DNA from: JAGLTN01 sp023135255
GTDB taxonomy: Bacteria; Planctomycetota; Phycisphaerae; Sedimentisphaerales; Anaerobacaceae
Assembly (NCBI GenBank): GCA_030639495.1
Contig: DAOWCP010000011.1
Span: forward strand, 1 to 36,981
Length of the DNA stretch: 36,981 bases
Reading direction: 5' to 3'
A model generated the notes under the pieces. It ran no database searches and was not told the DNA's origin. It saw only the letters and a list, made by a program, of their open reading frames with translations. The position numbers were made by a program, and so were the translations under genes. How positions within the stretch are numbered: the first letter of the stretch is position 1; each line of letters opens with the position of its first letter. Below are positions 32,904-36,981 of the stretch, piece after piece.

Positions 32904-33944
32904 ATTCCCCTGCCTTTCTCTTACCTTAGTTGTTATCACCAGACAGAAACTACCCGATGAAAGCAAATTGCGGGGGCTAAATGGAAAGGAAGTTGCAAGA
33001 AGTTCTAATCAATAAAATTCTTTTCGCTAATATTAAATCAACATCACTGCGCCGAATCTGACCGGCAATCAGCCAATTCAAACTCGTAAAGTTTCAAATT
33101 TATTCTTAAATTTGTTGATTTATTTGTTACTAAATACATTTCTAAAATTCTAATGTACGCGAAAAACATTTTTTATTTAACTATACTCTGCCTTAAACTC
33201 AAGTGAAAAGATCAATCTTGAACCTATAAATTAAGTCCAGGTCTTCTGTTCACAATAAAATGCTCATCAGCATTCTGCAACTTAAACACTTCTCAAATAA
33301 CTACCAATCATATTCGATTCTGCCGGGCTCTGCCGCATAGTAAAAACTTTTCTCAAAGAGCCTCAGCCGCAATCTACTATAAATATTCATAAACCAATGC
33401 GTTATGCTATCGCACATACCACTTATAGTCAAGGAAAAAAAATCTATCCTCACTGTATTGGATTTATTACTCAAAAACGCTTATTTTTTACTTATCAAAA
33501 CACGATTTTTACGAAAAATTCGCGATAGAGCACTATAAACTATCAAATCGCCCAAAAAACCAGCAAGCTTTACCGATTTTTCATGATATTTATGATTAAA
33601 CACTCACAAAACACCAAAATTTCCCCCAAAAGACAGGGAATGTCTTAAGCTGATAACAAGCTCATAATACCATTCATGGTAATAAATTTCCGCGAATAAA
33701 TCCATAACTTCTTATCTTTAAGCTATTTACCCGCGGATAAAGCGAAACACGCAGAGCCGCGATAGCGAAATTTGATTGGGATTGGTATAAATTGGCATTT
33801 TTACGATTATTTTGGCTAATAAGGCTTCAGGTGATGGGAGAAATTCTTGAATTTTCACGACCAATTTGATATTCTGCCGGGAATGAAGCCCATCGGCATA
33901 GCTAAGCAGGAATACACAATGTTATCTGGGAAATCCCGGTTTAT
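32904..33944. other. Roughly 1-kb AT-rich gap between rny and the nitrilase gene
   Basis: No ORF with family resemblance was found on either strand. Recognisable items are few. A candidate rny promoter on the minus strand has TTCACT (33202-33207), a 16-nt spacer and TATAGT (33180-33185), implying a leader of about 270 nt. Repeat copy 5 lies at 33666-33789. A weak promoter-like TTGGCA (33792-33797) with GCTAAT (33815-33820) sits just after it. A short coupled reading frame is at 33847-33957. GGGCTCT and AGAGCC near 33328-33365 could pair, but nothing marks this as an RNA gene. Confidence 0.4.
33666..33789 (+). repeat. Dispersed structured repeat, copy 5 (expanded right arm)
   Basis: This 124-bp copy has hairpin 1 as ACCATTCATGGT. 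Compared with ACCCTTCAGGGT in copies 3 and 4, the C-G pair has become A-T on both sides, so pairing is kept. It carries the core TACCCGCGGATAAA (33728-33741) and then about 20-25 extra bases rich in GCG before the right end GATTGGGATTGGTATA. Its ends ATACC and GGTAT pair. It is the most diverged and longest copy. Confidence 0.82.
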
Positions 33945-33957
33945 ATGTTTAAATTAG
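33847..33957 (+). CDS. Possible 36-codon leader ORF overlapping the nitrilase start
   Basis: A TTG start with GGAG 6 nt upstream opens a 36-codon frame beginning LNFHDQFDILPGMKPIGIAK. It ends at TAG 33955-33957, 13 nt inside the nitrilase gene. The nitrilase ATG itself has no clear ribosome-binding site, so translation of this frame could deliver ribosomes to it. The peptide resembles nothing I recognise, and chance is a fair alternative. Confidence 0.25.
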   Translation: MNFHDQFDILPGMKPIGIAKQEYTMLSGKSRFICLN

Positions 33958-34712
33958 CGTTAATTCAGATGGCGGTTGAGCAGGGCAATGCCGCTGTGAA
34001 TCTCTCTTGTGCAGTTGAGATGGTAACTCAGGCAGCTGCTAATGGGGCAAGGATGGCTTTGTTGCCGGAAGCTTTCGATTTCGGCTGGACCTGGCCTGTG
34101 GATAAGACCCAGGTTGGTGCTATACCGCAGGGCCAAACATGCCGGGAGTTGGCAGAAGCCGCTAAAAAAAATGACATTTATCTTTGTGCCGGGCTTATCG
34201 AAAATGCTGATGGCAGGGTTTTTAATTCTGCGGTGATAATCAATCGTAAGGGGAAGGTTGTTTTGCATCACCGCAAAATAAATGAGCTTGAAATTGCCCG
34301 TGAATATTATCAGCGGGGTGAGGGGTTGGGTGTCTGCCAAACCGAATTGGGGAGATTTGGGCTTATGATATGTGCCGACGGCTTTGCAAAAGACAGGGTG
34401 ATAAGCAGGACATTGGGTTACATGGGAGCCGATATTATTCTTTCGCCTTGTGCGTGGGCGGTCGATGCCGATCACGATAATGATAAAGAGCCTTATGGGC
34501 AATTATGGCTGGACAGTTATATTCCGGTTGCAAAAGAGTTCGGCGTATGGATTGTGGGTGTAAGTAATGTGGGACCAATAACCGCAGGTCCCTGGCAGGG
34601 TAAAAAGTGTATCGGCTGTTCCCTTGCTATTTCCCCTGATGGAAAAGTTGCCGCACATGGGCCTTACGGAATAGATGCACAAACGATTCTTTATGTGGAT
34701 GTGCTTAAATAG
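33945..34712 (+). CDS. Carbon-nitrogen hydrolase (nitrilase superfamily amidase)
   Basis: Members hydrolyse amides, carbamoyl groups or nitriles. The 255-aa protein has the full Glu-Lys-Cys triad in family contexts: LLPEAF (E42), HHRKINE (K111) and MICADGF (C143). It also has the opening KLALIQMAVEQGNAAVNL and the later SPCAWAVDADHDNDKEPYG and GVSNVG segments. The substrate cannot be read from sequence; omega-amidase, carbamoylputrescine amidase-like and other subfamilies are possible. It is the first gene of a plus-strand run, 23 nt before the uroporphyrinogen-decarboxylase-like gene, which suggests a shared small-molecule catabolic role. Confidence 0.85.
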   Translation: MFKLALIQMAVEQGNAAVNLSCAVEMVTQAAANGARMALLPEAFDFGWTWPVDKTQVGAIPQGQTCRELAEAAKKNDIYLCAGLIENADGRVFNSAVIINRKGKVVLHHRKINELEIAREYYQRGEGLGVCQTELGRFGLMICADGFAKDRVISRTLGYMGADIILSPCAWAVDADHDNDKEPYGQLWLDSYIPVAKEFGVWIVGVSNVGPITAGPWQGKKCIGCSLAISPDGKVAAHGPYGIDAQTILYVDVLK

Positions 34713-34735
34713 ACACCCCTAAAAAAGGAAAAAGC

Positions 34736-35866
34736 ATGAATTCAAGACAGCGAGTCATAAGTGCATTTGAAAGAAAAGGCTACGACAGAATCCCCATCAA
34801 GCACGAGGCAACGCCGGAAGTAAATCACATGATAATGTCGCATTTCGGTCTGAAAAACCCTGAGCAGCTCTTGCGAGTCGTGGGCGATGATTTCAGATAT
34901 ATCGAACCTGTCTACATAGGCCCGGAATTAAAAACTTTCCCTGACGGAAGCGTAGAGGGATATTTTGGCGAAAGATACAAATATGCCCAGTTCCAGGGCG
35001 GTAAATATCTCGAAGCATGTCACTTGCCCTTTGCCGGCATCAGAAAACTCGAAGACCTCAACCGATCACACTTCCCAAAAGCCGACTGGTTCGATTATTC
35101 AACCATCAAGCAGCAATGTGAAAAATTTGATGGCCAATACGCCATTTGTGCCGGTACCGCAGGAGATATGGATTTCATTAATGGCATCGCCCGTGCAAGA
35201 GGCATGGAAGAAGTTCTCATGGATCTCATAGACGACAACGAAGTATACCTGGAAATTATGCAGGCAAGATTCGAGTTTTACTACAACACGCACAAATCTA
35301 TGCTTCAAGCTGCTGACGGTCTGATAGACTTTATGCACGTTGGAGACGATCTCGGCACTCAGCTGGGACCGATGATAAGCATGGATGTATTCGAAAAGCA
35401 CTTCGCTCAAAAATATAAAAAATATTTTGACATGGTTCACAGCTTCGGCTCAAGAACTATGATGCACATGTGCGGCTGTGTCCACGATTTCCTGCCCCGA
35501 CTCATCGAAATCGGATTAGATGTCTACGACGTCGTCCAGCCTACAACCCAAGCTATGCAAATTGAAAACCTCAAAGAATTCGTAGGCGATAAAATAATTT
35601 TTCAGGGCAGCATGTGCGTCCAGAGCACGCTCGCCTGGGGCACTGCCGAACAGGTCGAAGCTGATGTCGACAAAAGATTAAAACTATTCCCCGACGGAGG
35701 CTTATTCCTGGGCCCAACACATGCGATACAAGTAGGCTCACCATTAGAAAACATTCTCGCAATGTACCGCAAAGCGTCCAGCCTAATTGAAAACATAACC
35801 GATGAAATACTGTCTATAAAAGATGATACCGATGTCAATGAAATAAACATGTCCAAGCTTTTCTGA
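34736..35866 (+). CDS. Uroporphyrinogen decarboxylase-like protein (URO-D superfamily, methyltransferase-type)
   Basis: Besides haem synthesis, this superfamily includes zinc-dependent corrinoid methyltransferases (MtaA, CmuA type) and many uncharacterised planctomycete and gut-bacterial proteins. The 376-aa product begins MNSRQRVISAFERKGYDRIP, a family start, and has a candidate metal site HMCGCVHDFLP (H244, C246, C248). It also has DVVQPTTQAMQIENLKEFVG and ends GLFLGPTHAIQVGSPLENIL. The metal-type motif and the catabolic neighbours argue against true HemE. No corrinoid protein is encoded nearby, so methyl transfer is unproven. The gene lies 23 nt after the amidohydrolase and 10 nt before the oxidoreductase. 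Confidence 0.8.
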   Translation: MNSRQRVISAFERKGYDRIPIKHEATPEVNHMIMSHFGLKNPEQLLRVVGDDFRYIEPVYIGPELKTFPDGSVEGYFGERYKYAQFQGGKYLEACHLPFAGIRKLEDLNRSHFPKADWFDYSTIKQQCEKFDGQYAICAGTAGDMDFINGIARARGMEEVLMDLIDDNEVYLEIMQARFEFYYNTHKSMLQAADGLIDFMHVGDDLGTQLGPMISMDVFEKHFAQKYKKYFDMVHSFGSRTMMHMCGCVHDFLPRLIEIGLDVYDVVQPTTQAMQIENLKEFVGDKIIFQGSMCVQSTLAWGTAEQVEADVDKRLKLFPDGGLFLGPTHAIQVGSPLENILAMYRKASSLIENITDEILSIKDDTDVNEINMSKLF

Positions 35867-35876
35867 AAGGTACACT

Positions 35877-36872
35877 ATGCTAAGAAAATATTTTTCCTGT
35901 TATCTGGTTCTGCTGACAATAACACTTATTAGTATTTCAAACGCCGATGAAACCATTATAAAACTCGGCATGATAGGCCTGGACACCTCTCACGTCATCG
36001 CATTCACTGATTACATAAACAACCCCGAAAACAATACCGGCTGTAAGATCATCGCCGCCTACCCAGGAGGCTCACCAGATATCCCTTCCTCAGCAGACCG
36101 AATCGAAGGCTTCACCGCTACCCTGCGTGACAAATTCGATGTAGAGATGGTCGACAGCATCGAAAAACTATGCGAAATGGTCAACGGCATACTACTGATG
36201 AGCGTTGACGGCAGGGTCCACCTCAAACAAGCCATCCCCGTGATCAAAGCAAAAAAACCACTATTCATGGACAAACCCGCAGGCGGAAACCTCGAAGACG
36301 TCATCAGGATTTATCAGCTTGCTGAGGAAAATAACGTCCCATGCTGGTCAAGCTCATCTCTGCGATTCTCACCTGGCATCATTAATATGCGAAACCACAA
36401 AGACGTAGGCAAAGTCTTAGGCTGCGACGCTTTCGGCCCATGCCATATCGAACCACACCACCCAGACCTCTACTGGTACGGCATCCACACGATGGAAGTC
36501 CTATACACCATAATGGGAACAGGCTGTCAAACCGTAACCAGAATACACACCGAAGATACCGACTTCGCGGTAGGCGTTTGGGATGACGGCAGAATTGGAA
36601 CATTCAGAGGCATCAGAAAAGGCGCAAGCCCCTACGGAGCGTTGGTCTATGGCGACAAAGGAGTCCTCCGCAGCGGAACCTACGCCGGCTATGAACCTTT
36701 AGTAAAAGAAATCATAACTTTCTTCAAAACCGGCAAAGCACCCGTCCCCGCTGAAGAAACAATTGAGATATACGCCTTTATGAGCGCCGCTGACATTTCA
36801 AAAACACAAAACGGCAAAGCAATATCTATCCCCGAATTAATCCAAAAAACCAAACAAAAAATCAACCAATAA
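35877..36872 (+). CDS. Secreted Gfo/Idh/MocA-family oxidoreductase-like protein
   Basis: Gfo/Idh/MocA proteins are NAD(P)-dependent sugar or cyclitol oxidoreductases. This 331-aa member has an N-terminal signal peptide (MLRKYFSCYLVLLTITLISI, cleavage probably near SNA-DE). A Rossmann-type opening IKLGMIGLDTSH follows in place of a standard GxGxxG. The FMDKPAGG motif (K133 in the DKP turn) and a late His in YGIHTMEVLYTIMG are also present. Export outside the cytoplasm is common in planctomycete members and raises the question of how the cofactor is supplied. It is 10 nt after the URO-D-like gene, so the three genes are one operon. The substrate is unknown. Confidence 0.85.
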   Translation: MLRKYFSCYLVLLTITLISISNADETIIKLGMIGLDTSHVIAFTDYINNPENNTGCKIIAAYPGGSPDIPSSADRIEGFTATLRDKFDVEMVDSIEKLCEMVNGILLMSVDGRVHLKQAIPVIKAKKPLFMDKPAGGNLEDVIRIYQLAEENNVPCWSSSSLRFSPGIINMRNHKDVGKVLGCDAFGPCHIEPHHPDLYWYGIHTMEVLYTIMGTGCQTVTRIHTEDTDFAVGVWDDGRIGTFRGIRKGASPYGALVYGDKGVLRSGTYAGYEPLVKEIITFFKTGKAPVPAEETIEIYAFMSAADISKTQNGKAISIPELIQKTKQKINQ

Positions 36873-36969
36873 TCACAGGGAAAAATGATTTATGTAAAAA
36901 AGGAATTATATGCTCATGGATGATCTTTTGGGAAGAAAAATATTGAAACAATGATCTGGAGATGTAAAT

Positions 36970-36981
36970 ATGGAAAGTAAT
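36970..36981 (+). CDS. Start of a further gene (partial, four codons)
   Basis: ATG 36970 reads MESN before the window ends. GGAG at 36958-36961 gives a good ribosome-binding site with 8-nt spacing, so another gene of the same run probably begins here. Nothing can be said of its function. Confidence 0.35.

Noticed and set aside
33260..33343. A 27-codon ORF starting MLISILQLKHF in the gap upstream of the nitrilase gene.
   Set aside because: No ribosome-binding site and no resemblance to any protein; expected by chance in AT-rich sequence.
36910..36954. A 14-codon ORF (MLMDDLLGRKILKQ) with an AAAAGGA site near the right edge.
   Set aside because: Too short to separate from chance. It could be a leader peptide for the gene starting at 36970, but the window ends there.

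Overview
The window looks like chromosomal DNA of a Gram-negative, fairly AT-rich bacterium, most likely a planctomycete of the Phycisphaerae type. This placement is an inference. It rests on lipid A genes (lpxD, lpxI) beside an LPS-kinase-like gene, an RNase Y/YmdB-like pair, two membrane-anchored GspE/PilB-like ATPases, two GH130 mannoside phosphorylases and a CoA-transferase fused to a GNAT domain. No rRNA, tRNA, CRISPR array, phage gene or transposase was seen.

Layout. 1-3850 (+): the 3' end of mnmA, then lpxD, lpxI and a tandem two-domain kinase (outer-membrane lipid A synthesis). 3856-8387 (-): the translation operon thrS-infC-rpmI-rplT-pheS, with infC probably starting at ATT and with no pheT. 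8634-11491 (+): FHA protein, GspE/PilB-like ATPase, CvpA-like membrane protein. 11598-13328 (-): a secreted protein of unknown function and a GH130 enzyme. 13746-15146 (+): the MgtE magnesium channel. 15383-19397 (+): PilT, a second GspE-like protein whose Walker motifs are destroyed, and a second CvpA-like protein. 19693-28237: acetate/acetyl-CoA metabolism, with acs and an OFA-family carrier on +, facing acuC, CoA-transferase-GNAT and ADP-forming acyl-CoA synthetase on -. 28441-29400 (-): a second GH130. 29643-32903: an MBL-fold hydrolase facing the rny-ymdB pair. 32904-33944 is about 1 kb without a convincing gene. 33945 to the end (+): nitrilase-family amidohydrolase, uroporphyrinogen-decarboxylase-like protein, secreted Gfo/Idh/MocA protein, and the first codons of another gene.

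The most unusual feature is a dispersed, non-coding repeat of about 76-124 bp, present five times in 37 kb (269-344, 2328-2431, 5784-5886, 13520-13620, 33666-33789). All copies have the same orientation. They share a 14-nt core, TATAC/GTATA-like ends and small stem-loops; the first stem-loop shows a compensatory base-pair change in one copy. It behaves like a MITE or a mobile structured RNA, and one copy fills the whole space between lpxI and the kinase gene.

Two further systems stand out. The ATPase/CvpA-like pair is duplicated, and the second ATPase is a predicted pseudo-enzyme beside pilT. The acetate region combines three acetate/acetyl-CoA enzymes with a Pat-type acetyltransferase domain and an AcuC-type deacetylase, suggesting reversible lysine acetylation of Acs encoded in one locus.
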